Shown: piece after piece, positions 17,463 through 25,990 of the stretch
Layout of the letters: each line of letters opens with the position of its first letter
Numbering within the stretch: position 1 is the stretch's first letter
NCBI GenBank assembly: GCA_018666235.1
Contig: JABJAB010000082.1
Location: 23,069 to 87,068, forward strand
DNA from: Ilumatobacter sp.
GTDB taxonomy: Bacteria > Actinomycetota > Acidimicrobiia > Acidimicrobiales > Ilumatobacteraceae
DNA: 64,000 bases
Direction of reading: 5' to 3'
The notes under the pieces: generated by a model
Seen by the model: the letters and a program-made list of their open reading frames with translations, nothing else
The model's database searches: none
Told to the model about the DNA's origin: nothing
Program-made: the position numbers and the translations under genes

Positions 17463-19436
17463 ATGACAGCAGACCCCAAGGACGGCCTCGGGCTCCCTCG
17501 TTTGACCACGCCGTACGTGCGTGACGGTGGTGAACTGCGGCCAGCAAGCTGGGACGAAGCACTCGATCGAGCAGCTGCTGGTTTCGGCCGGGCACGCGAT
17601 GCGATCGAGCATGGCAATCTCAACGCATTCGGCATGTTTTCGTGCTCAAAGGCCACCAACGAAGTCAACTATCTCGCCCAGAAGTGGACGCGGGTGGTGA
17701 TGGGGTCGAACAACATTGACTCCTGCAACCGGACTTGACACGCTCCCTCGGTCGTCGGTCTGGCGACAGTATTCGGGGCCGGAGGCGGCACCGTCTCGTA
17801 CAAGGAGATTGAAGAAGTCGACGTCGTACTGCTCTGGGGGAGCAACGCCCGAGAAGCGCACCCAATCTTCTTCCATCACCTGATGCAGGGGCTCCGCAAC
17901 GGCGCAGCGATGTACGCCGTTGATCCGCGACGCACCTCGTCGTCGAAATTTGCCGATGTCTGGCTTGGACTCGACGTCGGTACCGACATCGCCATGGCCA
18001 ATGCGGTGGCCCGGGAGATCATCCACGCCGGGCTCGTCAATCAAGCTTTCATCGACCATTCGACTGAGGGCTTTGAGGCCTATCGCGACGCTGTCGAGCC
18101 GTACACGCTTGAGGTCGCTGCCGAGATCACCGGTGTCCCCGCCGAGGCAATCAAGGAGATGGCGCACGCCTACGCCACGGCCGACAAGGCGCAGATCCTG
18201 TGGACCCTCGGGATCACCGAGCATCACAATGCGGTTGACAATGTGCTCTCGCTCTGCAACCTTGCGCTGCTGACCGGCCACGTCGGGACCTGGGGGAGCG
18301 GGCTCGTTCCGCTGCGCGGCCAGAACAACGTGCAGGGCGGCGGCGATATGGGCTCGTTGCCCAACAAGTTTCCCGGGTTCCAGGACATCACGAACGACGA
18401 ACACCGGGCGAAGTTCGAGGCCGTCTATGACGCCGAGTTGAACCCCGAGGACGGCATCCACCTCACCCTCATGTTCGAAGCAATGGGCCGCGGTGACCTC
18501 ACCGCGGCATTCGTCATCGGTGAGAACCCGGCTGATTCTGAGGCAGACGTCGACCACGCCCGCAGGCTGCTGGCTGGTCTTGATTGTCTTGTCGTTCAGG
18601 ACATTTTCATGACGCGCACTGCCGAGCTGGCCGATGTCGTGTTTCCCGCGTCGGTGGCCTGGGCAGAGTCGGACGGCACCGTCACGTCCAGTGAACGTCG
18701 GGTGCAGCGGACCCGACCGGCCGTCACTCCGCCCGGCGAGGCCCGCCATGACATCGACATCCTGGGCGCACTCGCCGAGCGGATGGGTGTCGACCTGACC
18801 GAGCACGGCTGTGCTCTCGAGCCCGAGGCACTGTGGGACGAGTTGCGCTCGCTGTCGCCGATGCACACCGGCATGTCGTATGAGCGCCTCGAGGATGAAG
18901 GTGGCCTGCAGTGGCCGTGCCCGAGCCTCGATCATCCGGGTAGTCCATTCCTGCACGGCTGGCTCTGGGAGGCCGATCTCGGTGGTCGTGGTCCCGCGCC
19001 GTTCTCGATCGTCGAGCACGAGGGTCCCAACGAGCAGCTCACCACCGAGTTCCCGCTTCGACTCACCACAGGTCGGTCACTGGACTCGTACAACACCGGT
19101 GTGCAGAGCAACGGCTTCGATTCGCCCATTCGCTATGGCGATGAGCTCGACATCAATCCGTCCGACGGCCGATCGCTCGGCATCGTCGATGGCGAACGGG
19201 TGCAGGTCAGTTCGCCGCGTGGCACCGTCGAGATGTCCGTGCGGTTCCAGCCAGACATCCCGGAGGGGTTGACCTTCACCACGTACCACTTCCCTGCGCT
19301 GGTCGACATCAACAAGCTGACCAACGACGCCTGGGACAAGCGGTCCGGCACGTCAGAGTTCAAAGCCGCATCGATTCGCATCGACAAGCTCCGTTTGGAC
19401 TCGCAGGTCGTCTCGCCTGCCGAGTTGCCGGGCTAG
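17463..19436 (+). CDS. selenocysteine formate dehydrogenase, catalytic C-terminal fragment of split alpha subunit
   Basis: A 657-residue protein if the in-frame TGA at 17736-17738 is read as selenocysteine 92. The context NNIDSCNRT-U-HAPSV matches the active-site motif of formate dehydrogenases, with His93 next to Sec, and the same frame continues without a break to the TAG at 19436. The downstream part holds the usual bis-MGD domains, including the conserved Arg of SSERRVQ and the C-terminal cap. The protein starts with the LTTPYVRDG segment that normally follows the Fe4S4 domain, so that domain is missing and is encoded at 21210-22052. ATG 17463 has GGGGA nine bases upstream; ATG 17403 is an alternative. 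The next gene follows after 13 bp. Not a pseudogene in my reading. Confidence 0.9.
17736..17778 (+). promoter_or_regulatory. SECIS-like element for UGA recoding to selenocysteine
   Basis: After the TGA come exactly 18 bases, then the loop GGTCT (17757-17761), flanked by GTCGTC (17751-17756) and GGCGAC (17762-17767). These form a six-pair stem with one G-U. Bacterial SelB recognises a GGUC-type apical loop on such a stem; the E. coli fdhF element has the same GGUCU loop at the same distance from its UGA. A weaker lower pairing of CCC (17745-17747) with GGG (17775-17777) is possible. The combination with the formate dehydrogenase motif makes chance very unlikely. Confidence 0.85.
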
Positions 19437-19449
19437 GGGCGACACGCAC

Positions 19450-21213
19450 ATGGCCGATCTGCATCTCACGGTCGATACCTCGACCGACGCCGAACGGGCG
19501 GCCGTCGACGCGGCGCTCGGCACGGACGCACGGGCCGTCATTCATGAAACCGAACGCCTCGTGCGCGGTGGCATGGCGCGTAAAAACAATCGGCGTCACC
19601 TGCTGCTGCCAGGACTCCATGCGCTCCAGGCGGAGATCGGGTGGATCAGTCCAGGTGGGTTGAATTATCTGTGCGATGTGCTGCAGGTCCCGCCGGCTGA
19701 GGCCTACGGCGTCGCCACCTTCTACGAGCTCTTCCGCACTGACGACCCGGGACACGCCGAGTCGACCGTGCACGTGTGCATGGATACGTCGTGCCACATC
19801 GCTGATGCCGAGGGTTTCGCGCAACGTCTCGAAGCCGAGGGGAAACGCGTGCACCGCGGCCCGTGCCTCGGGCAGTGCGAGCGAGCGCCAGCGCAGTTCG
19901 TCCAGGGCCGCGGAGTTCCCGATTCCGTGCCGGCAGATGCCGACCAGATCGCTGCGCCCGGGTCGTTTCTTCCACCACAGTTCGGCACCGAAGGACTCCG
20001 CTTACTCGCACGTGTCGGCGTCGTCGACCCGACATCGCTGGCCGCCTACCGAGAGCACGGGGGATACGAGGCGCTGGCCAAGGCCATTGAACTCGGTGGC
20101 CAAGCGGTCATCGACGAAGTGCGCGCTGCTGGCTTGACCGGACGTGGCGGCGCAGCCTTCCCCACCGCCATCAAGTGGCAAGGGGTGGCTGATGAGTCGG
20201 GTCGCCCGAAGCACGTCATCGCCAATGCTGACGAGTCCGAGCCGGGCACGTTCAAGGATCGGCATCTGATGGAGCACGATCCGTTCGCGCTCATCGAGGG
20301 GTTGACCATCGCCGGTCTCGCCGTCGACGCGGAGCACGGCTGGATCTACATCCGCGGTGAGTACCCGTTGTCCACCAACCGCCTCAGCAACGCGATCGAC
20401 CAGGCTCGAACCGCCGGGCTGCTGGGTGATGACGTCATGGGATCAGGCAAACGGTTCGATATCGAGTTGCGCCGCGGCGCAGGTGCCTACATCTGCGGTG
20501 AAGAGACCGCGCTGATGGAGTCCATCGAAGGGTTCCGCGGTGAGCCTCGCAACAAGCCGCCGTTTCCCACGACACACGGCCTTTTCGGTGAACCGACCGC
20601 GGTCAACAATCCCGAGACGCTGCTGAACGCGGCGTACATCGTGCTGCACGGTGCAGTTGCCTACCGATCGGTCGGCACCGAGAAGTCGCCGGGAACTCGA
20701 CTCTTCTGCGTGTCCGGTCACGTCGCGATTCCAGGCGTCTACGAAGTCGCGATGGGGACCACGCTTGGGGACGTCATCGACCTTGCCGGTGGCGCCACGG
20801 GCACCACGCGGGCGATCCTGATGGGCGGAGCTGCCGGCAGTTTCATCGCCGCTGACCAACTCGATCTGCCGCTGACGCAAGAGGACACGCGCGAGGCCGG
20901 CACCACGCTCGGCTCTGGCGTCATCACGCTGTTCGATGACTCGGTCGGCTTCCAGGCGCTCCTGACGCGAATCACCGAGTTCTTCAAGGGCGAGTCGTGC
21001 GGCCAATGCGTCCCGTGTCGCGTCGGCACGACTCGCCAGCACGAGGTGATCGTGGAACTGGGTCGAACCGGGACGCTGCCCGTGGCGCGCGCCACACTGA
21101 TCGACGACATGGCGTTGGCAATGGCCGATGCGTCGATCTGCGGCCTCGGCCATACCGCTGCCGGTGCTGTGCAGTCAGCCATCCGCCTCGGCTTGATCGG
21201 AGCCTCGTCATGA
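19450..21213 (+). CDS. NAD-reducing subunit of formate dehydrogenase (NuoE-NuoF fusion)
   Basis: A 587-residue fusion. Residues about 40-150 form a thioredoxin-like NuoE domain with [2Fe-2S] cysteines in VHVCMDTSCH and GPCLGQCERAP. The rest is NuoF-like, with the FMN/NAD-binding segment GLTGRGGAAFPTAIKW, the GAGAYICGEETAL stretch and a C-terminal [4Fe-4S] site SCGQCVPCRVGT plus ICGLGH. It passes electrons from the formate-oxidising unit to NAD+, as FdsB/FdsG do in soluble NAD-linked formate dehydrogenases. It lies between the two halves of the split alpha subunit, 13 bp after the first and overlapping the second by four bases (ATGA), which shows that all three are one operon. Confidence 0.92.
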   Translation: MADLHLTVDTSTDAERAAVDAALGTDARAVIHETERLVRGGMARKNNRRHLLLPGLHALQAEIGWISPGGLNYLCDVLQVPPAEAYGVATFYELFRTDDPGHAESTVHVCMDTSCHIADAEGFAQRLEAEGKRVHRGPCLGQCERAPAQFVQGRGVPDSVPADADQIAAPGSFLPPQFGTEGLRLLARVGVVDPTSLAAYREHGGYEALAKAIELGGQAVIDEVRAAGLTGRGGAAFPTAIKWQGVADESGRPKHVIANADESEPGTFKDRHLMEHDPFALIEGLTIAGLAVDAEHGWIYIRGEYPLSTNRLSNAIDQARTAGLLGDDVMGSGKRFDIELRRGAGAYICGEETALMESIEGFRGEPRNKPPFPTTHGLFGEPTAVNNPETLLNAAYIVLHGAVAYRSVGTEKSPGTRLFCVSGHVAIPGVYEVAMGTTLGDVIDLAGGATGTTRAILMGGAAGSFIAADQLDLPLTQEDTREAGTTLGSGVITLFDDSVGFQALLTRITEFFKGESCGQCVPCRVGTTRQHEVIVELGRTGTLPVARATLIDDMALAMADASICGLGHTAAGAVQSAIRLGLIGASS

Positions 21214-22052
21214 ACCCAACCGTTGAGACGGTCACCCAGGTCAGGGTTCGGATCGACGGCGCCGTCGTCGCGGTCGACGAGGGCGCGACGATTCTCGACG
21301 CGTGTACGCAACACGGCATCGACACGCCGACGATCTGTTACGCCGAGAACCTCACGCCGGTCAACGCATGCCGCGTCTGTGTTGTCGAAGTCGAAGGCAA
21401 TCGCACGCTCGTCCCGTCGTGCTCTCGCCCGGCAGAAGACGGCATGGAAATCCAGACTGACTCGGACCGTGTTCGACACAGCCGCAGAATGGTGCTCGAG
21501 TTTCTCGGCACGGCAAACGACCTCAGCGAGGCTCCGGAGATCAACGAATGGTCGTCACAGTACGGCGTCGACACGACCCGATATGCCGAGGGCGCCGAGC
21601 GATTCGACCAGCCGGTCAAGATCCAAGACAACCTCTACATCCGCGACTACGACAAGTGCGTCCTCTGCTACAAGTGCGTTGACGCATGCGGCGAGGAAGC
21701 ACAATTCACCTTCGCCATTGCGATGTCGGGTCGCGGTTTCGACAATCGCATCTCGACCGAATTCGATGTCACGCTGCCCGACTCCGCGTGCGTCTACTGC
21801 GGTAACTGCATCGGCGTGTGTCCCACCAACGCCCTCCAGTTCAAGACCGAGTTCGACCTCCGCGCAGCGGACAACTGGCGCGAAGACGATCAGTCGGTGA
21901 CGCGCACGGTGTGTTCGTACTGCGGCGTCGGCTGCAACCTCGAATTGCACGTGCAGGACAACGAGATCGTCAAGGTCACCAGCCCTGCAGACCACGAAGT
22001 GACCCACGGCCACCTGTGTATCAAGGGTCGATTCGGCTGGAAGTACGTCTGA
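21210..22052 (+). CDS. formate dehydrogenase N-terminal iron-sulfur fragment of split alpha subunit
   Basis: A 280-residue protein equal to the N-terminal third of FdhA/FdsA. In order it shows a [2Fe-2S] site (C43, C54, C57, C71), two ferredoxin-type [4Fe-4S] sites (C150/153/156/160 and C194/197/200/204), and the first molybdopterin-domain [4Fe-4S] motif (C235/238/242/270) with the conserved Lys272 of CIKGRFGW. It stops right there, where the catalytic fragment at 17463 begins. The His-Cys cluster site that usually follows the [2Fe-2S] site in NuoG/FdsA is absent (LEFLGTANDLSEAP). Lys272, thought to relay electrons between the pterin and Fe4S4, is thus on a different chain from the selenocysteine. 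Confidence 0.9.
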   Translation: MNPTVETVTQVRVRIDGAVVAVDEGATILDACTQHGIDTPTICYAENLTPVNACRVCVVEVEGNRTLVPSCSRPAEDGMEIQTDSDRVRHSRRMVLEFLGTANDLSEAPEINEWSSQYGVDTTRYAEGAERFDQPVKIQDNLYIRDYDKCVLCYKCVDACGEEAQFTFAIAMSGRGFDNRISTEFDVTLPDSACVYCGNCIGVCPTNALQFKTEFDLRAADNWREDDQSVTRTVCSYCGVGCNLELHVQDNEIVKVTSPADHEVTHGHLCIKGRFGWKYV

Positions 22053-22074
22053 CCACGTCGTTGCCTCCGAGGGT

Positions 22075-23298
22075 TCAGCGAGGCTCAGCAGTGGTCGATG
22101 TCCCCGAGACGCGCTCGTGCGGTCGTCGCGTCAACACGTCCTTGCCGTATTGCTGCGCTGCTTCGATGAGGCTCAACTGTCGATTGTCGCCGTTGCCGGA
22201 GTGGAGCGCCTGGTGGTCAAGCACCTCGATGTACAACTGAGGCCGTTCGAGTTTGCCCGCGACATCGGCGGGCAGCGCAGTGAGCACCGGGTCATACCAC
22301 TCGGTGAGCCAACGATGCCCCACCTCGCGAAGCGGGAGCCGACCATCGGCGTCGGCTTCGAGTTCTGCTCGGAAGCGGCTGATGTCGTCGAGCAGCCGAT
22401 GCGCCTGGTGTTCGCGAGCCACGATCCCGGTGAGCTCGACGAGCTCGCGGCGGTGATACCCGCCGACGATGGCCGACGGTCGAAAGACGAACGCGCCGGA
22501 TCCGCTTGCGTCCGTAATCACGGCTTCACTCACGCCGAATCCGAGATCGTGGAGTCGGTCAAGGCGATTCTCGAGCGCCGCGGGGTCGACCGGGTCGTAG
22601 GTGGACGAACCGTGCAGCTCTTCCCAAATGTCGGCGTATGCCGTGCCGATCTGTGGTGCAACCTCGAATGGGTCGACCGAGTCGGGGAGTTCCCCAGCAG
22701 CAGCGAGATCGGCCAGTCCGCCGGCAACATTCACGATCGCCACGTCGATATCAGTCTGGCGTTGGCCGGCGGTCATCTGATCGTGGAGTTCGCCGGTCTC
22801 TGTGTCGAGGGCGTACGCCGAGAGATGGAGCTCATCACGCCGGAACAGGGCGTTCGACAATGAGCAGTCGCCCCAGTAGAAGCCGGCGGTGTGGAGCCGT
22901 GCCAGCAGGGTGGCGATCGATTCGACCAGCGTGGCAGCGACGTCGATGTCGGGCCGTTCACGGAACAACAGCCGAAACGGCAGTGCGTAATGCAGGTAGC
23001 GAGTAATCAGCACGGGGTCAGGACCGCCACGCTCGTTGACGAGGGCAACCGCAGCGACGACCGGGAGGCCCCGGTCATTCATGGTCCGCAGTAGGCGGTA
23101 CTCGCGCTCTGCCAGCCGGTTTGGCAGTTCCTTGAGTGCATAGAACTGGTGGTCATATTGAACGAAGCGGACGACGTGGCGATGCAGCCCGACGGGCAGG
23201 TCGGTGATCCGCGGATGGACCCACTGCTCGAGTGGCGTGGCCCAGGGCAGATCGTCAAATCGCGGGTGAGCGGCGGGGTCGAAGAGCCGAATCCTCAC
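22075..23298 (-). CDS. DUF4032 kinase-fold protein
   Basis: A 407-residue protein of the actinobacterial DUF4032 family. The N-terminal half has a lipopolysaccharide-kinase/RIO-like fold: YALKELP supplies a Lys, GFYWGDCSLSNALF a catalytic-loop-like Asp and Asn, and the ALDTETGE stretch a DxE-like metal site. The C-terminal half holds the DUF4032 domain proper, ending in a GNGDNRQLSLIEAAQQY stretch. It may be a small-molecule or protein kinase; no substrate is known. It converges on the formate dehydrogenase operon with only 22 bp between the stops, and starts 65 bp from the divergent photolyase-like gene. Confidence 0.8.
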   Translation of the reverse strand: MRIRLFDPAAHPRFDDLPWATPLEQWVHPRITDLPVGLHRHVVRFVQYDHQFYALKELPNRLAEREYRLLRTMNDRGLPVVAAVALVNERGGPDPVLITRYLHYALPFRLLFRERPDIDVAATLVESIATLLARLHTAGFYWGDCSLSNALFRRDELHLSAYALDTETGELHDQMTAGQRQTDIDVAIVNVAGGLADLAAAGELPDSVDPFEVAPQIGTAYADIWEELHGSSTYDPVDPAALENRLDRLHDLGFGVSEAVITDASGSGAFVFRPSAIVGGYHRRELVELTGIVAREHQAHRLLDDISRFRAELEADADGRLPLREVGHRWLTEWYDPVLTALPADVAGKLERPQLYIEVLDHQALHSGNGDNRQLSLIEAAQQYGKDVLTRRPHERVSGTSTTAEPR

Positions 23299-23363
23299 GT
23301 CTGCAACCTATGACACAGCCGTCCGCTCTGGCGGTACCCGCTGTCGAGGGGTAGACCATCACT

Positions 23364-24608
23364 ATGACGTCGGAGTTGACCACCGGGTTACCCACGCCCG
23401 AGCTGGGCCGCGATGCAGCCGCTGCCTTCGTGACCGAGCATTTGGCGCACCTGATCTGTGACGACGTGCGCGGGTCAGACGAGTTTTCGGGTGGGCAGCG
23501 CGCGGCAGACAGGGCGCTTGCGGCATTCGACGTCGAGGGATACGCCCGGCACCGCAACGAGGTCCTCCCGGTGTCGCGTCGCGGGGCGTCAGGGCTCTCG
23601 CCGTACGTCCGACATGGTCTGCTCACCCTGCGTCAGCTCTGGGATCACGTGGCGGGCGGGCCCGAGCGCGATGTCTCGAAATTCCGCGACGAACTGTTCT
23701 GGCAGGAGTTTGCGCGGCATTGGTACTCGCGTCTCGGAACGAAGACTCGTCGGGGCGTCTGCAACGCACTCCCGCCGACGGCGACCGCTGATTTCGACAC
23801 GGGCTGGGATCGTCGGATGGCGTGCATGGACAACACCGTCGGGGAGTTGTTGAACGACGGGTGGATGGTGAACCAGGCACGGATGTGGTTGGCGAGCCAC
23901 TGGGCCGTCCGGGAGGGATTGTCCTGGCAGGAAGGTGAGGATCATTTCTTCCGGCACCTCCTTGACGGTTCGAGGGCCGCGAACCGGCTCGGTTGGCAAT
24001 GGACGACCGGTGTCGGTGCGTCGAAGCACTATGGCTTCAGTCGCTATCAGGTCGAAAAGCGTGCCGGCGCGCTGTGCAATCTCTGCGAGCTGAATCGGTG
24101 GTGTCCGATCGAAGACTGGCCGCCGAACCCAGCCCTTGAACCGATCTCGGAACCGGTTGAGCTGCGTCGCGACCCCCATGGCATTCGAACATCTGGACCC
24201 AAGCATGTCGTCGAGTCGCGACTCGCTGACACGGTCTGGCTGACTGCGGAATCGTTGGGCGTCGGCGATCCGGCACTGGCTGCTCGGCCAGGTCTCCCCG
24301 CGGTGTTCGTCTTCGACGAACGACTGCTTGCCGGCTTGCGGCTGAGCTCGAAGCGACTCATCTTCCTTGTCGAGACGCTCGCAGAGCTGTCCAGCACCAC
24401 CACGGTGGAACTCCACCTTGGCGATCCGGTCGCTGTTCTGCAGGATCGTGCGGTGGCAGTGACCTTTGCACCGGTCCCGGGATTCAGGTCGCGCGCCGAG
24501 GCGATCGTGCCGGCCGAGACGCATCCGTGGCCCTGGTTGGCCGCGCCGCGCAACGGCCCGATCAGCAGCTTCAGCGCCTGGCGAAAATCCGTCAGACTGC
24601 ACCGCTGA
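23364..24608 (+). CDS. photolyase/cryptochrome-like protein with swapped domain order
   Basis: A 414-residue protein. Residues about 40-235 match the FAD-binding helical domain of photolyases (GLSPYVRHG, FRDELFWQEF, MDNTVGELLNDGWMVNQARMW, AANRLGWQW). It is followed by a cysteine cluster CNLCELNRWC (about 235-245). Residues about 285-414 then resemble the alpha/beta domain normally found at the N-terminus (GDPALAA, AVFVFDERLL, RLIFLVETLAEL, ELHLGDPVAVL). The order is therefore reversed relative to normal photolyases, where the alpha/beta domain comes first. The short cysteine group resembles part of an FeS ligand set but has only three Cys. DNA repair or light sensing is inferred from the family. 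Confidence 0.78.
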   Translation: MTSELTTGLPTPELGRDAAAAFVTEHLAHLICDDVRGSDEFSGGQRAADRALAAFDVEGYARHRNEVLPVSRRGASGLSPYVRHGLLTLRQLWDHVAGGPERDVSKFRDELFWQEFARHWYSRLGTKTRRGVCNALPPTATADFDTGWDRRMACMDNTVGELLNDGWMVNQARMWLASHWAVREGLSWQEGEDHFFRHLLDGSRAANRLGWQWTTGVGASKHYGFSRYQVEKRAGALCNLCELNRWCPIEDWPPNPALEPISEPVELRRDPHGIRTSGPKHVVESRLADTVWLTAESLGVGDPALAARPGLPAVFVFDERLLAGLRLSSKRLIFLVETLAELSSTTTVELHLGDPVAVLQDRAVAVTFAPVPGFRSRAEAIVPAETHPWPWLAAPRNGPISSFSAWRKSVRLHR

Positions 24609-24654
24609 CGCACGCGCCTTCGGCTCGGCGGGCCGCATCGGCCAGACTGCTGCG

Positions 24655-25887
24655 ATGGATTTTGATCTTCCCGCCGACGATCATCCGGCACGTCTCGCCG
24701 TCCGGGCATGGATTGCGGCCAACCCCAACCCAACCGGCAAAGAGATGGCTGAGGCCGGCTATGTGGTGCCGCACTGGCCAGCGCCCTACGGTCTTGAGGC
24801 GAGCCCGATTGAGCAGATTGTCATCGACGACGAGCTTGACCGGGCGGGCATCCGCCGACCGGGCAACGCCATCGGGATCGGCTGGGCAGCGCCAACGATC
24901 TTGCTTGCCGGCACCCAGGAACAGCAGGACCGGTATTTGCCAAAGATCTTCAGTGGCGAGGAGTTCTGGAGCCAGCTGTTCTCCGAGACCGAGGCAGGGA
25001 GCGACCTGGCAAACCTCGCGACGACGGCTGTACGCGACGGCGATGAGTACGTGATCAACGGCTCGAAGATCTGGTCGAGCGGGGCACATCACTCTCAGTT
25101 CGGCATCCTCATTGCTCGCACGGATCCTGACCAGCCGAAACACAAGGGCATCTCGTATTTCATCTGCCCAATGGACACGCCGGGTCTTTCGATGAGCCCG
25201 ATCGTCGACATGACCACGGCTCACTCGTTCAATCAGGTGTTCTTCGACGATATGCGTTTGCCGGTGTCGCTGCGCGTCGGTGAGGAAGGCGACGGTTGGC
25301 GGCTCGCGAAGGTCACGCTGTCGAACGAACGAGTGTCGTTGTCGTCGTCAGGATCGCTGTGGGGTGTCGGTCCGTCGGCAGAACAGCTCCTCGATCAAGT
25401 CCGTGAGAACGGCGGCATCGATGATCCGAGTCTCCGCGACGAGGCAGCCAAGTTGCACATCGATGCCGAGCTCCTTCGCCTCAATCGCCTGCGCAGCCTC
25501 AGTGCCACACTCAACGGCAAGACACCGGGCCCTGAAGCATCGATTCTGAAGATCATGGCCGACGAGCACGGCCAGAAGGTGATGTCTTTGGCGAAAGCCT
25601 TGGCGGGAACCGATGGCATGCTCGCCGGGTCCGGCCCGGCCGGTCGATTGCCGACCTCGATGAGTGGGGGCCCGACCGAGAACAACCTCGGTGGTTTGAA
25701 CGGTTTCGACGGTGTCGATCCGATCTGGCACTACGGCTACTTGTTCCACCCGGCGCTGACCCTCGGCGGCGGCACGTTCGCAGTGCAGCGGAACATCGTT
25801 GCCGAGCACGTTCTCGGTCTGCCACGTGAGATCAACGCCGAGCAAGGCCTGACGTGGTCCGAGGCCCGCCGCCCAGGCGTGTTGTAG
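24655..25887 (+). CDS. acyl-CoA dehydrogenase family protein
   Basis: A 410-residue FAD enzyme of the acyl-CoA dehydrogenase family. The segments SQLFSETEAGSDLANLAT, INGSKIWSSGAHHSQFG and NQVFFDDMRLP are the characteristic middle beta-domain motifs, and the C-terminal helical part runs to AVQRNIVAEHVLGLPRE. It would oxidise an acyl-CoA at the alpha-beta bond and pass electrons to ETF. The specificity is unknown; the form resembles large-substrate actinobacterial FadE proteins. The ATG at 24655 (MDFDLPADDHP) gives the correct family N-terminus. The last codons and the stop lie in a 23-bp unit that is repeated directly downstream. Confidence 0.9.
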   Translation: MDFDLPADDHPARLAVRAWIAANPNPTGKEMAEAGYVVPHWPAPYGLEASPIEQIVIDDELDRAGIRRPGNAIGIGWAAPTILLAGTQEQQDRYLPKIFSGEEFWSQLFSETEAGSDLANLATTAVRDGDEYVINGSKIWSSGAHHSQFGILIARTDPDQPKHKGISYFICPMDTPGLSMSPIVDMTTAHSFNQVFFDDMRLPVSLRVGEEGDGWRLAKVTLSNERVSLSSSGSLWGVGPSAEQLLDQVRENGGIDDPSLRDEAAKLHIDAELLRLNRLRSLSATLNGKTPGPEASILKIMADEHGQKVMSLAKALAGTDGMLAGSGPAGRLPTSMSGGPTENNLGGLNGFDGVDPIWHYGYLFHPALTLGGGTFAVQRNIVAEHVLGLPREINAEQGLTWSEARRPGVL

Positions 25888-25924
25888 CCCGCCGCCCAGG
25901 CGTGTTGTAGCCCGCCGCCCAGGC
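25865..25924. repeat. 23-bp tandem repeat spanning a stop codon
   Basis: The unit CCCGCCGCCCAGGCGTGTTGTAG occupies 25865-25887 and 25888-25910, and its first 14 bases recur at 25911-25924. The first copy encodes the last residues and the TAG stop of the acyl-CoA dehydrogenase gene, so the duplication adds a second copy of the gene end without changing the protein. It looks like a recent slippage or unequal-crossover event. Confidence 0.95.
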
Positions 25925-25990
25925 AGGAATCGTCGATACCGACAGGAAAACGCGGGCGCGATGGCGCGGACGTCGCTAGGTTCGGCGAAC

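Noticed and set aside
17307..17883. The TGA at 17736 as a nonsense mutation making two broken genes
   Set aside because: The flanking residues are the exact Sec motif of formate dehydrogenase, a SECIS-like hairpin follows at the right distance, and the frame is otherwise intact for 1.7 kb.
17646..19019. Antisense frame (457 codons) opposite the formate dehydrogenase
   Set aside because: No motif; the plus strand holds molybdopterin-domain signatures throughout.
22050..22074. A second recoded TGA at the end of the iron-sulfur fragment, which might restore a full-length subunit
   Set aside because: The sequence after it has no similarity to formate dehydrogenase, runs at once into the convergent DUF4032 gene and shows no GGTC-loop hairpin at the right spacing.
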